A stretch of 20,867 nt of DNA from the NCBI GenBank assembly GCA_020650975.1, contig JAIPMN010007088.1:2248-23114 (forward strand), written 5' to 3'. This stretch comes from Apostichopus californicus. Its lineage: Eukaryota; Echinodermata; Holothuroidea; Aspidochirotida; Stichopodidae. The position numbers were made by a program, and so were the translations under genes. A model generated the notes under the pieces. That model had not been told where the DNA came from. It searched no databases and saw nothing but the letters and a program-made list of their open reading frames with translations. Below, piece by piece: positions 8,980 through 19,385 of the stretch; positions within the stretch are counted from its first letter, which is position 1; each line of letters begins with the position of its first letter.

Positions 8980-11180
8980 CTTTAGCCAGTAAATAGCTTG
9001 AATTTAGGGACCTGTTTCAGTACTAAGTTAGTTATCAGTATGCAAATCAACCAATAGCGAAAGTGAGAATTCCTACTGCTTGAGTCAGAAAAATTGTGCC
9101 ACCCACATGAAACAAAACGGAACCTGAATGTCAAGAACAATAGATAACCTATGCCAAGAATTGCTAAACTTTTTTTCTAAAGCGCCTGATGTCAAACAAA
9201 GATATTCTCTTTGCTTGACTGGCAATCTCAAGGACATCTAAACTTGAATTGAGACAATCAGGAACTTGCATTTCAAATACACATTTCAAACTATAAAACC
9301 ATTCTGTGCTGTTTTCTGAAATGTTTGTCTCTCAAAAGTTTTCTGGTATTAATAGACATAAATAATTTTTACAACTATGACACAACGTACCGCACCGATA
9401 CAAGGGGGAATATGCAGGGAAAAAAAATTGTTATCAACTCGAGTGATCATAGGGAAAATGAGGGAAAAAGAATATAGGATTTTACGCTGTTAGACTATTT
9501 TAGAGTTTTTACCGTTAGCAAATTACTTACAACAGCCTTGATGATAGGAAGTTCAAGTAAATTAAAGAACTAAATACCAGAAAGTTCTGTTCAATTCTTT
9601 CCTAGGTGTGCCACTTGGTATATATGTACATGGCTTAATTTCATGAACTCTGAGACTTAATAGCATACAAGTGAGCGTTTTTACCTAAAAATATGTGGCT
9701 AAATATATTAATTCCTTTGATCATTACAAATTTGTTTTTCATTTCTCAGTCAAATTTTCCATTGTTGATATATTCAAACTTATAGAAGACGTACATATAC
9801 TGTATATACACACAAGATTCAGACAGTAAAGATACTGGTACCAATCATGAATACTAATTCAAAATACTAATTTATACCGGTGCTTAAAGCGTCGTGAAAA
9901 TGACCGCCTGAGTATTATAATTTTAAATTTATTATGAATATTTAAATAGTATCATAACCTTCAAATTTCAAATTCTAGATGGAAGGTGATAAGATAATAT
10001 CCTCTCTTGAACTGCTTTTACAGAAAAAGGAAAAATGGAATTATTTTTTCTGACACACATTCCTATACTCTTCCTAATATGACAATAAACCAATCTATGT
10101 ATTAAATATAGAAACAACTTTATTTCTGAGTCCACATTTTTGTTCACACAGTTTTTCAAATACTTGTTACTTCATTCACCAAATTCATCCCAGTAACGTC
10201 GAATCCCTTTGATAGTCTAGCCATAGTAACAGTCTAGCCAGACAATTTTTATAAAATGTAAGATCAAATCCTCTTTTTTTCTTTTTCAAATGTACACCGA
10301 ATCATAAAATCTACTCTGTATGTTTGCCAATGAACATACCATTACCCAGACCCCTTTGCTCCAGAAACTTCCTTTTTCTGTTTATCACGACATATTACCC
10401 GAACCATTGAACCCGTGCTAGTTGATTGATCTGCAACTTCCTCTTTCGGAAAGTTCTATAAATGTTCCACCTCGTCAATCTATCCTCTAATCAAGTCTGG
10501 GAAATCTATTAAACATTGTAAAGACCTCTGATGTGAGCCGATTATTGTTTTCCAATATCCTTATTGATGATCATTAACTCTCACATTCAGTGCAGCATTC
10601 AGACGAACCAACAATACTGAGCCTAATGCCATGACTGGTACCACAGCCGTATTTTACTTCTGATTGCAAGATTGACTTTTAATAGTGAAAACATCGAATA
10701 ATGTATATAATATTTTTGCAATTCAACAAGCTAGGACACCCTCTGACCTTTTTCTTACTAAGAGATCTTCCCCCTCCCCCCATTCAAACAAAAAAGGGAT
10801 TACCTATCAAACAAAATCCAACAAACTTGGCCATCACAAACAGTAGATACAATGGTATCTTGTCACTTGTTTTCTTGAATTCTTTGGAATTAAATTCAGT
10901 TAACTAATCAACTTTAATAATGGACATCTTTGTAATTTAGGATTATGATATGGCAGAAATGTTCAGATGAAATGCACACTGTTGCTTTAATTTTATCCTA
11001 CACTGTAACAGATTTGACATTAATGACTCAATCTTTATGACCGACATTAACCCACTCAAAATATGTGTAGCGACAAAAATCCTGATCGGGCAGTACAAAA
11101 TACAAATACATTGCAGGAAATGTAAAATATGTGCAATTTAATGGTTGGCATGCTAAGAAACAAATTTGTAAATGAAGTTC

Positions 11181-11200
11181 AAAAAAAAAAAAAAAAAAAA
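11181..11200. repeat. Poly-A tract, 20 bp
   Basis: A pure run of 20 A in the giant intron. No retro-element body or target duplication could be recognised around it. Confidence 0.9.
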
Positions 11201-12505
11201 TGGGTTAAAAGAACAGGATTCAAACTTGAAAAGGGAGCAAAGACATTTATGTTTTCGAACAGGGTTCGATCCAGTGACTTCTGGATTAGGTAGAAGATTC
11301 AAACTTATCCTTTATTTATACACAAGAGGAGACCAATTGGACTCCTAGCACGCAAGACACAGGGGACAAATGAGAAAACATAGGGTCCCAAACCACCCAT
11401 TCCCAATCCACAAAAAGATAATTTTTATCTGTGTGTTTATATTTATCTCCATACATGTGTAGTAAAGTGTACGATAGGAGAGCACACAGAATTTTATTGG
11501 TCAATGTTTGATTTCAACCAGTTTGATTTCCTTCTTTTGACCATATCTATATATATGCAACTTGACGAAAATTTGGGCTGACATGACAGCCTGCAAACTC
11601 ATACACCTGGATTGCCTTTCAGCTGCATCGTTGCTTCAAATATTGTGATTTTAACATCTGATAACTAGGTCCTGATCAATTTGTGCTACTGGAGTCATAT
11701 GAACTTGATACTGGGCTCGTCTATCCTCCCCAGCATCAACAAAGCGTATATTTCACCGAACAGATATAACGGTTTCTGTTTTTCACATCTTGTGATGTGA
11801 CTAAACAGGAATTAATTCTCCATACTCTTATTCAGCAACTTTCTATTAATAGCATGTGATGTTTCCACCAGGAAGTCAACAGGAATTTTCAAGGTTACAA
11901 TGGGACACCTTTAAAGGGGAATGTCATGCTGAAACTAGAATCTGATTCAAACTAACACCAATCTTCAAATTAAAGTAAAACAAAAAAGTCCTTTGTTCTT
12001 TTTCCTTCTAATGTTCTCTGAAAGATTCTAAATGACAACTTTCGCAATGAACGGCTTTTAATAATATTAATCTTCTACACAACTTCATTTTTCTGTTGCC
12101 CTACTGTATGATAATATTGTAAACCAAATTTTACAGGGCCTACAATACTTTTTACAGTAGAGCCAAGAATCACATCATAAACGCTTGGCTTCATTCAAAC
12201 TGATTCAGCTTAATTAATATAGTTAATTGGAAATCTTAAAGACAATTTAAGGATCCCTTAATGAAACATTCTGGAATTAATTCATTTTAATTCAATTTAA
12301 AGTTACTTCTCATATGCCAATTACAAACCATAAAGTTATGGAAGTAATTAAGACGGAAGGTAAATATAAATCTTTCGCCATATTCAGGCGTTTTCATATT
12401 GTTAAGTACAACTAAGGTCCTCAGGACATAGTCTGCAACTTTAACCTATCAAACTTGCCCCAGAGATGGAGGGCGATACAAACTATTTGTAAATATTGAA
12501 CGGTG

Positions 12506-12745
12506 TTGGTCAGAATATCAAAAAAGTTACCAACCTAACATAAGATTTAATAGCAGCTGTTTTGCAGGAATTTTCCTTAATTTTTTTCACACTAATTGGA
12601 AATTAGTAATTAGAATTATTGAAAGAAAACACTCTTCCCTCATCAAGTCTTATAACAATGCAGTTAATTAGCTTTACTTGCCAAGTTGGGTGAAGAAAAA
12701 GTCAAAGCATTTACATTAGTTTCAAGTTGCTTATATGCATGTTTC
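12506..12745. repeat. Diverged ~240-bp tandem duplication, copy 1
   Basis: It starts TTGGTCAGAAT. Landmarks shared in the same order with the next copy are AGTTACCAACCTAACATAA, AATAGCAGCTGTTTTGCA, a TTCCTTAAT..CACAC region, TCATCAAGTCTTATAACA, CTTTACTTGCCAAGTT and AAAGTCAAAGCATTT. It lies inside the giant intron. Confidence 0.75.
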
Positions 12746-13015
12746 TTGGTCAGAATGACAGAATTTCAGCAAAGTAACCAACCCAACATAAATTAATAGA
12801 AGTTGTTTGCAATGATTTTTTGGTTAAATTTCCACATTATTTGGAAAGTAGAAAATAGATTTATGTTAAACAATTTTTTCCATCATCAAAGTCTTACAAC
12901 AGAATGCAATTCCTTATCTTTACTTGTCAACTTGTCAAGTTAGGTTTCAAATTTATGATTATAAAGAAAAGGTCAGTGCATTTCTCAATTCTCATTATTT
13001 TCAATTTGCTCTTTT
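12746..13015. repeat. Diverged ~240-bp tandem duplication, copy 2
   Basis: It starts TTGGTCAGAAT and carries, in order, AGTAACCAACCCAACATAA, AATAGAAGTTGTTTGCA, CATCAAAGTCTTACAACA, CTTTACTTGTCAACTT and AAGGTCAGTGCATTT. Similarity to copy 1 is obvious but interrupted by many substitutions and small indels, so the duplication is old. Confidence 0.72.
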
Positions 13016-13423
13016 GCCGGTGGATTCATACAACTTAATATCTGATTAACCAAATGTTTGGAATGGAATAAAATTATTCCTTACTACATGTAACTGATGT
13101 TTGTTTGAAGGAAAATAAAGATTTAAAAGCGCATCTTAGGTTTGCTCAGCTACCATCGTATTTTGAATAAAGCACTCTGTGACTTTTTGGTCAAATTGAC
13201 AGGAATTGGCCAAAATGCGTGATAAGCTGCCTTAAAACCTGAATTTATCCTCATCGCATGACTGAGAGTATAAAATCAAGGTCGAGGGAGACAAACTCTT
13301 TATCACAAACTGTCGCATCAACATTTGGTTTCTATCCTTCATCTCGTCAATTTAAACAAATCCAGTCAGTCATGAAAAATAAAGTACATTACCAAAAATT
13401 GAAATCCAATGCTGACGAGGAAC

Positions 13424-13443
13424 AAAAAAAAAAAAAAAAAAAA
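13424..13443. repeat. Poly-A tract, 20 bp
   Basis: A pure run of 20 A. It lies inside a chance open frame on the plus strand, which reads it as a lysine run. Confidence 0.9.
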
Positions 13444-13874
13444 CTCGGCTTGGATTTTATGAAAAAATTTTCCAATAATTTCTCCCGATGCTTGGTATGT
13501 TACGGGAGTTTAATCAATTTCAATTTGTCCTTGGATGATACGATGTCCAATATGACGTCAAACAAAACGCTGTGAAAGTGCTTATCGAGAAATGACAAAT
13601 CCTGTCTGGCATTTATTTTTATGTTTAAGTTTAGCAGCTCGGCACGTCCACATGTGATGCCTGCCTTTGTTTACATTATTATAACGACCAGAGCACCAGA
13701 TCTTACCCAGCAGAGAGTGAGTTGCAATTCTTAGAATGGAATATTTCCACAGCTTTCCATAGTCATTCCTTGTTATTCTTTAACAAAAGTAGTTGCATTG
13801 AAAGTCATTGCACCATGTAACCACATACTACGGCTACATAAGCTGTGATATGCCTATATACAGCTGTGAGTTTG

Positions 13875-13896
13875 TTTTTTTTTTTTTTTTTTTTTT
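13875..13896. repeat. Poly-T tract, 22 bp
   Basis: A pure run of 22 T, equivalent to a poly-A tail on the minus strand. No retro-element was recognised next to it. Confidence 0.9.
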
Positions 13897-14709
13897 AGTT
13901 TGGTTACTTTTAAATTCAGATATGTATGTTAAAGTTTAACCCACAGACAAATTTCCTCCTTAAGCTCTTTGAAAGACAAAGTAATTAAGGGTTGGTATTT
14001 CCTCATGGATTAATGACTTGCTATGTACATTAACTCAGGATGATTAACATAATCATGCAGAGAGGAAAAAACCCATCAACATCAAAATAAAACCACTTTG
14101 TTGCATCACATGCTTTGATCTTGAAAATGAAGTTCAAACTGATGCATATGTTGGTGGCTTTAATTGCATTCAAAATGGGCTATTTTATTTCTTTAAATCT
14201 CCAAGGTAGATCCCAAGAAAGAAAAGAAAAGAAAATTAGAATAGTAAATGATGATATATATCAAGTTATCTACCAAAAATGAACTATTCCTACAACTGTG
14301 GCTGTTACAACTAGCTTTGAAGCCATTTTTGGTGGATGTTGAATAGATAACTCCATGAATATTCAGCTGACTGTGCGTGCAAACTGAAACATTAAGAGTT
14401 TCCTCTTGGACTTTTCTTCCTTGGGTAATTAGTGATATGTATTTTTCTAAACAACCGATACCAAAGTAATTACTGACCAATGATAAAATAACAACTTTCC
14501 TGTACTATATAAACAAAAACAACCAAAACAAGGCTAGGTTCATGTCTCAAAAATAACATTGACCTTTACAAGCAAAATATTTAGAATAATCAGGTATACT
14601 TCAGATGAGGAAATTACTTCATGTTTCTAAAGCAATAAATAAGAATAGTTTGGGATGTAGGGGATGGTAAAAAGGAACAAATCCTTTATGCAAAAAAGGG
14701 GGGTGGGAA

Positions 14710-14756
14710 AATATATATATATATCTATATATATATTAATATATATATATAAATAT
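14710..14756. repeat. TA microsatellite
   Basis: An imperfect (AT)n run with single C and A interruptions, next to the tail end of the tRNA-derived SINE. It may be the degenerated SINE tail or a pre-existing target. Confidence 0.9.
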
Positions 14757-14880
14757 TGAATTGTAGTGAGTTGGAAAATCAAGAACAGTGCAAAAACTTC
14801 CAGCCTCCACCGGGATTCGAACCCAGGCCTCTCGCTTTATATGCGACACCCTAACCACTAGGCTATGGGCGCTGATTGTA
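14755..14880 (-). mobile_element. tRNA-derived SINE (minus strand)
   Basis: Read on the minus strand, the segment has an RNA polymerase III A box (TAGCCTAGTGG, complement of 14855-14865) and a B box (GGTTCGAATCC, complement of 14813-14823) at tRNA-like spacing. The T arm folds well. A TCGC/GCGA anticodon stem encloses a seven-base loop ATATAAA with T33. The acceptor strands GCGCCCA and TGGAGGC pair at five of seven positions. The mispaired acceptor stem and the unrelated ~50-bp tail after the tRNA part argue for a SINE head or tRNA pseudogene rather than a working tRNA. It is flanked on both sides by TA microsatellites. No exact target duplication is evident, and the 3' boundary is approximate. 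Confidence 0.75.
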
Positions 14881-14898
14881 TGTCCAGAGTTTCGAAAC

Positions 14899-14933
<35 letters not shown>

Positions 14934-14934
14934 C
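14899..14934. repeat. TA microsatellite
   Basis: An almost pure (AT)n run of about 36 bp with one G, just upstream (minus-strand sense) of the SINE head. It makes a mirror arrangement with the TA run at 14710. Confidence 0.9.
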
Positions 14935-15535
14935 AGATTATAGATAACTATGAAATAACCTCCATCATCCACCCCCCCCCCCTCCCCCAAGAAAAAGAAA
15001 AAAGAGAGAAAGGAGGGAGTGCTTCTAGAAAGTCAACCAACTCATTTATCTACAACTTTTCAATATCAACACTGGAATGATGGGACAGAAAACTTTGCAG
15101 AATACATGGCCAGCAGAAACCCGTCTACATTTTATAGTCAGCAGGTCAGATTGTGAAAAATACAAAACTGAGGAACCTGTAAGAAACAGATCATTATTTC
15201 ATTCTGGCAAATCTGGCAAATGATGAACGAGGAAAATGCAGCAATTTGTTGAAAATTTGAAGAAAAATATCTTTGCAGTTTGCATTTCATTACAATAGTT
15301 TGAAACAGAAACTGCAGTATATATGCTTAACAATTGCGTGTCAAGCTTTCAATCTGATTCTCCATTCCAAAAGTGAAACCTCATGAATATGCATATTTTA
15401 CTTCTTGTTTTACATTTGAAGTAACCAAAACATTAATACATGTTGTATAAATTACAGACACTGTCTGTTAGCCTAAATGACCCAATTATCCACATCCTCA
15501 GTATGAAATATTGACAGGGAATGTTGTACTTTGTG

Positions 15536-15615
15536 ATAATGATAATAATAAGAATAATAATAATGGACATTCATAATGCGCCGGTTTCCGTAAAAAAAGA
15601 TGCTCATGGCGCAGT
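15536..15615. repeat. AAT microsatellite joined to a TGCGCC/GGCGCA palindromic repeat fragment
   Basis: An (AAT)n-like run at 15536-15564 leads into TGGACATTCATAATGCGCC. After a short A-rich spacer a GGCGCA word (15608-15613) is the complement of TGCGCC (15577-15582). An ATAATAAT run followed by an AT-rich GCGC-ending motif resembles a repeat layout common in aquatic animal genomes. I cannot assign a family. Confidence 0.5.
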
Positions 15616-15719
15616 GACACAAACGGTCTTTGATCATTACGGTCTAACAATATTTCAGACCAATAAATATATAGTATTATGACTGAAAAGGGGAGTCAAG
15701 GGAAGTATAAATGAAGAGA

Positions 15720-15967
15720 GCTATCAATTCCCCAAAGCTATCTGGGCCGAAAGAGAGCTATTGGTGCCCGAAGAGGGCTATCAGGGCCTGAAGAGGCTAT
15801 CAGTGCCTGAAGGCTATCTGGGCCCAAAGAGGGCTATCAGGGCCCGGAGAGAGCTATCAGGGCCCGAAGACAGCTATCGTGGCCCGAAGAGAGCTATCAG
15901 GCGTGGAGAGAGCTATCGGGGCCCAAAGAGGGCTATCGGGACCCGTAGAGAGTTACCGGGGCTAATT
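15720..15967. repeat. GC-rich 20-bp minisatellite, about 12 copies
   Basis: GCTAT words recur at 15720, 15737, 15757, 15777, 15796, 15813, 15833, 15853, 15873, 15893, 15912 and 15932, with a last degenerate GTTA at 15952. The period is 20 bp with a few 17- or 19-bp units. The consensus is close to AGCTATCAGGGCCCGAAGAG, with a palindromic GGGCCC core. It stands out as GC-rich in AT-rich surroundings. A frame through it encodes repeats such as GPKRAI, but a 20-bp period rotates the frame and no splice or start context supports coding. Confidence 0.9.
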
Positions 15968-16331
15968 CCTATGAGTATGTGCTTTGGTGAAGTGTTGGTT
16001 TGCACTGTCGGGGTAATATTACAACATTTATTTGTAATATCTTTGGACTATTCTTTTTAACTGCTTGGTTACTTCATGTTATTGGAAAATATTCTCCTTT
16101 AAAATTTCTGGCACATATGTTGATGAACGGTATTTTTCGTGTGTGTTTTAATCTGTACACTGTAAACGACTTGTACCTAGTGCAGAGGTTTACTTGGAAC
16201 TGTTTGTTATGCATGTTTATATAGTAGCAGGTAATTCATAGTTTGATTTATGATATAATGTAATGTAGTTAATATATACTATCATGTTCATTTCTCTGTT
16301 GTTGCTGTAAAGAGACGACGATGGGTCTTAC

Positions 16332-16429
16332 CTTAGCTAACCAGGCAGCTTCGTACCACTTGCTGTAAGTCTGTAAGTATCTGCAGGCGTCTAAACCTTT
16401 GTTGATCAGACTCAGGAGTTGAACACCCT
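16332..16429 (-). CDS. WDR11: WDR11, internal coding exon (second of three seen, GVQLL exon)
   Basis: The 98-nt exon begins with two bases (AG) that complete Glu with the previous exon, then encodes 32 residues: GVQLLSLINKGLDACRYLQT followed by YSKWYEAAWLAK. The core DACRYLQTY...W..AAWLAK is a strongly conserved WDR11 signature in the alpha-helical region after the propellers. The acceptor is tttctcatcag/AG and the donor is CTAAG/GTAAGA, both good. A second possible acceptor two bases on (agAG) is excluded because it would break the frame with the upstream exon. The exon ends in phase 0 after Lys. It is 1,145 bp downstream of the NERAVQ exon and 10,519 bp upstream of the next one. Codon use looks ordinary and nothing suggests a pseudogene. 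Confidence 0.94.
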
Positions 16430-16603
16430 CTGATGAGAAATAAAACACAATTCAAGTTTAGAGTACTTTTAAGTCAGATTTAAACAATGCAAATTATGCA
16501 TCATGGCACCTGAATAACCCTGTCAGTATCAAATTTCTGGAGCATGATCAGCTCAAGCATTGAGGTGGATTGCAGAGTCCCTCAAGAGGAGATCATTAAG
16601 AGG

Positions 16604-16724
16604 AAACATACAACTCCAGATGACATTTCTGAGGTCACTGGGTAAAAAGCTTTTACAGCGATGCTTGACCTTTCAAAATTGTAACTTATTTCTTCCTGCA
16701 TATTTGTATTTAATATAGTTTATT
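16604..16724 (+). repeat. 121-bp duplicated intronic module, copy 1
   Basis: It runs from AAACATACAACTCCAGATGA to ATATAGTTTATT and matches 17263-17382 at roughly 90% by eye, including GACATTTCTGAGGTCACTGG and ACAGCGATGCTTGACCTTTC. Its flanks differ from those of copy 2. Confidence 0.88.
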
Positions 16725-16927
16725 AATAGAACGGAAACCGAGAAAAAATTTTCAAATGACTTCCCACAGTGGTCAAACCATTGAAGAGTTTCATTTGTTG
16801 ATTGTGCAATACTCTGAGACTACGCCCAAGAGGGAGCAAAGCTGACTTGTGTGCTGTCTGCCTGACATTCCAGCTGATACTAACTGCACACTGATATAAA
16901 CGTACTTAATCAATCACAGCCCTCGAA

Positions 16928-17252
16928 ATGCCAGTGGATTTTGTCAGTAGCTAAAAGAAAGGCATTTCCATTGTTTTGCCAGTAGACATTAACAACACAT
17001 GATAATTAATATAAAAAAAAATAACAACACATGATAATTAGTCCATTTAACATTCATTGGTTAATAAAATCTGCTTAATTGAAAGACATAAGACCTGCTG
17101 TATCACTGCTTATTATCAGCAAATATTACTGGGCTGCTCTTAAAAGCCTGTACAGTAACTGATGTTTGCTGTAGTTCAGGAAAATGCCAGTGAGAGCTTG
17201 ATTCTAGCCAGTAGATATTTTAAGCACTAAAGGAATTGTCTTAGCAAGTGGC
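16928..17252 (+). repeat. Dispersed repeat family, copy B
   Basis: This is homologous in inverted orientation to 8602-8979, with the same order of landmarks from ATGCCAGTGGATTTTG to TTAGCAAGTGGC. It contains a local duplication of AACAACACATGATAATTA (near 16991 and 17023) separated by an A-rich spacer. It lies in the 1,145-bp intron and ends inside the flank of the 120-bp module repeat at 17263. Confidence 0.72.
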
Positions 17253-17262
17253 TCAATAACTA

Positions 17263-17382
17263 AAACATACAAATCCAGATGACATTTCTGAGGTCACTGG
17301 GTCAAAAGCTCTTACAGCGATGCTTGACCTTTCAAATTGTAGCTCATTTCTTCCTGAATAATTGTATTCAATATAGTTTATT
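17263..17382 (+). repeat. 120-bp duplicated intronic module, copy 2
   Basis: This is a near-copy of 16604-16724 with about a dozen differences and one single-base deletion. It is bracketed by a ~28-bp direct repeat (TTGTCTTAGCAAGTGGCT then C/A then AATAACTAAA) at 17236 and 17381, which copy 1 lacks. Confidence 0.88.
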
Positions 17383-17574
17383 GTCTTAGCAAGTGGCTAA
17401 ATAACTAAACTGGTATAAATTCTTTCAAGAATCTGAAGAGAGTTTACATCAACTTTCTGCATGATTCAGGTTGGTTCCAAATATTTTCTAAAACATACCA
17501 TAATGAATCTTTTTAGACGAGAGCTCGCAGGTGGTGTCTTCTGGAAAATAAGAAAAAGAATGTTTTTCACTGAC

Positions 17575-17740
17575 CTGTCAGTTTACCGTTTGCAATCAGG
17601 CTGGTAGCGACCAGCTTGATGGTGCTCTGAGAGGCGCTGGTATCCTGGACGGTGGTGACTAAACAGGCGCGAAGTAAATCCAGGTGATAATTATTATTGT
17701 CTGATTCCGTCTCTAAAAACAACTGCACGGCTCTCTCGTT
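17575..17740 (-). CDS. WDR11: WDR11, internal coding exon (first of three seen, NERAVQ exon)
   Basis: The 166-nt exon encodes 55 residues in phase 0 plus one base. It begins NERAVQLFLETES and ends STIKLVATSLIANGKLT. I recognise this as the C-terminal helical region of WDR11, whose vertebrate version reads almost the same around QSTIKLVAT and IANGKL. The family has two WD40 beta-propellers followed by an alpha-helical region, about 1,220 residues in human. It acts at the trans-Golgi in a complex with FAM91A1 and C17orf75 that captures AP-1 vesicles, and is linked to ciliogenesis and Hedgehog signalling. The acceptor reads ccaattttcag before AACGAG; the donor is ACAG/GTCAGT, slightly weak. The left-over G is completed by AG from the next exon to give Glu, as in vertebrates. 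No start or stop lies here. Upstream exons were not found in 17741-20867. Confidence 0.93.
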
Positions 17741-19385
17741 CTGAAAATTGGAAAATTTAAGAAAAGTTGTGAAATCTTCAGGTAAATCTTATGTACATTA
17801 TAAGAAATGATCTGATTGGGTAGCAAAACAACGAGAAGAACAAACAGGATGTAAGCAGGAAAGGATTGAAAATGCTTGTAAATATTAAAGGTATGGCTTG
17901 ACAAACCAGCAGACAGATTTATGTGCTAAATCTCCTGGAAAAAGTTTATATTTTTTTCCAATCTTTCCCTGACTGCTATCAGAAACCGAGTCCACGTATA
18001 CTCTTACCAACCTGCTTTAGGAAGATGGAGAAAGTTCACTTGGTTTTTTTTTGGGTAATAATTGTATCAAACGCTTTATGCCATTGAGTTCTGGCGACAA
18101 GTAATATGAAGTGACCTTCGTTACAGCGGAGGTGAAGTGCAAAAGTTTTTTTGATACTTTTCATATCGCCATCATATCTTAGTTGGATCTAGCCCAGTTC
18201 TCAATATTCTCACGACTGTTTCGATGGAATTGTTTTTAAATCTTCCCTTTTATACTGTGAAATACAAGTTTTTTTGTAGGTGGTTTGTATTTGACATATG
18301 GTATCTATTCGTAACAGGCTTTAATGTCTTTAGCTGAAACAGCCTTGCTAGTCTATGTTATGAAGGAAATAAATCTTACATTAAGTTATATCAAGTCCAC
18401 GAAAGACATTAATGAATTGATCTAGAGGGCAAGAACCAGACTCATAGTGAGTCCTGGGAGACATTTTGATGGCCGTCCAGTCGTCCGAGACGACAAAATT
18501 CCTGTTTGGACAACCAAAATTAGCTTTGGCAGACGTCCGACAGACGCCTGGTTGTTTTCATTTTCATCAAGTTTAGACTGCATCGTAACTTTAAATACCC
18601 CCAAATAGGTAAAATGATTATTTTGGTATCACCCTCCATTACTTTAGAGATTCTGAAATCGAACAAGAATAGTGGTTATCCTATGATATCCACCGGAATG
18701 GGGAACTTTACTGGTCCAAAGCTGGTGTTCTCTTCACAAAACCTACACATCTCTGCCTGCTGTGTACATATTGGTCATTCTTTATTATTCTGGTACATAT
18801 CTTCGGAGGACCAAGTTTCCCGTTTAGACAACACCAAAACGTAAGATCTGGTTGTCCAAGGGACAAGCAGGAACAAATTCTTCAAAGCTGACCCTGGAGT
18901 CTTTATTTGTGTTCTAGCATCATTGAGTGTATTCCTACTTGGGATCATGGAATTGTACTCATGCTCTGGGGCCTTTAGAGTACACAGATACTAGTGTGAG
19001 ATAAAGTTTTGGTATTTGTGATATTATTGCCTTATTCTCGTACTCATACTGATATCAAGGACGATAAATTGCTAATTAGATGCATGGATGTAGGCAAGTT
19101 ATACACATTCAGAATTGGGTTCATTTGCCGTAATTATTTAAGTAGGTCTAATGTAAACAGAGGAGACTGATTGATTTCCTGTTTTTCAAGTATACCTAAC
19201 ACCTCAAAAATATTCATTCAATTATTTTTATAACCTCAATCCTATTTCCTGTTATTTTCTTGGTATGCACCAGAACAAGATCCACTTTTAGTATCTGACA
19301 CATGCCAATAAAATTGCCGTAAATGATGCGATGTAAACCAGTTTCGAGGATGGCTACTGAAGCTATAACACGATTAGGAGTTACC

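Larger units (their letters stand above)
5813..16331 (-). other. WDR11 giant intron, 10,519 bp
   Basis: This interval lies between the GVQLL and RRWVDHLCSP exons, with GT..AG borders in phase 0. Conserved WDR11 sequence runs straight from WLAK to the next exon without missing residues, so no exon is expected inside. It contains minisatellites, a SINE, a dispersed repeat and a diverged tandem duplication, listed separately. The stretches 6374-8601, 9004-12505 and 13016-14709 hold AT-rich sequence in which I recognise no gene or RNA, apart from poly-A/T runs and small G-rich tracts. Confidence 0.85.
16430..17574 (-). other. WDR11 intron, 1,145 bp
   Basis: This interval lies between the NERAVQ and GVQLL exons, has GT..AG borders on the minus strand and is phase 1. 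No coding exon is seen inside. It is largely occupied by repeats: a 121-bp module at 16604-16724, its near-copy at 17263-17382, and a dispersed repeat copy at 16928-17252. Confidence 0.85.

Noticed and set aside
11181-11310. B-box-like GGTTCGATCC near 11263 next to a poly-A tract, suggesting another SINE
   Set aside because: No A box at the right spacing on either strand and no tRNA-like fold, so a single B-box-like word is not enough.
13553-13560. TGACGTCA, a CRE-like site
   Set aside because: A single 8-mer in a long intron is expected by chance at this scale, and no promoter context is visible.
13258-13575. 105-residue plus-strand frame with a poly-lysine run
   Set aside because: The lysines come from a 20-bp poly-A tract. 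There is no recognisable domain or splice context, and it lies within the WDR11 giant intron on the opposite strand.
15761-16060. 99-residue plus-strand frame with GPKRAI repeats
   Set aside because: It is a product of the 20-bp GC-rich minisatellite. The downstream part is AT-rich random-looking sequence.
18422-18870. Degenerate GGACAACC / GGACGAC words in direct and inverted order, possible DNA transposon
   Set aside because: Matches are only about 10 bp long, with no defined termini or target duplication.
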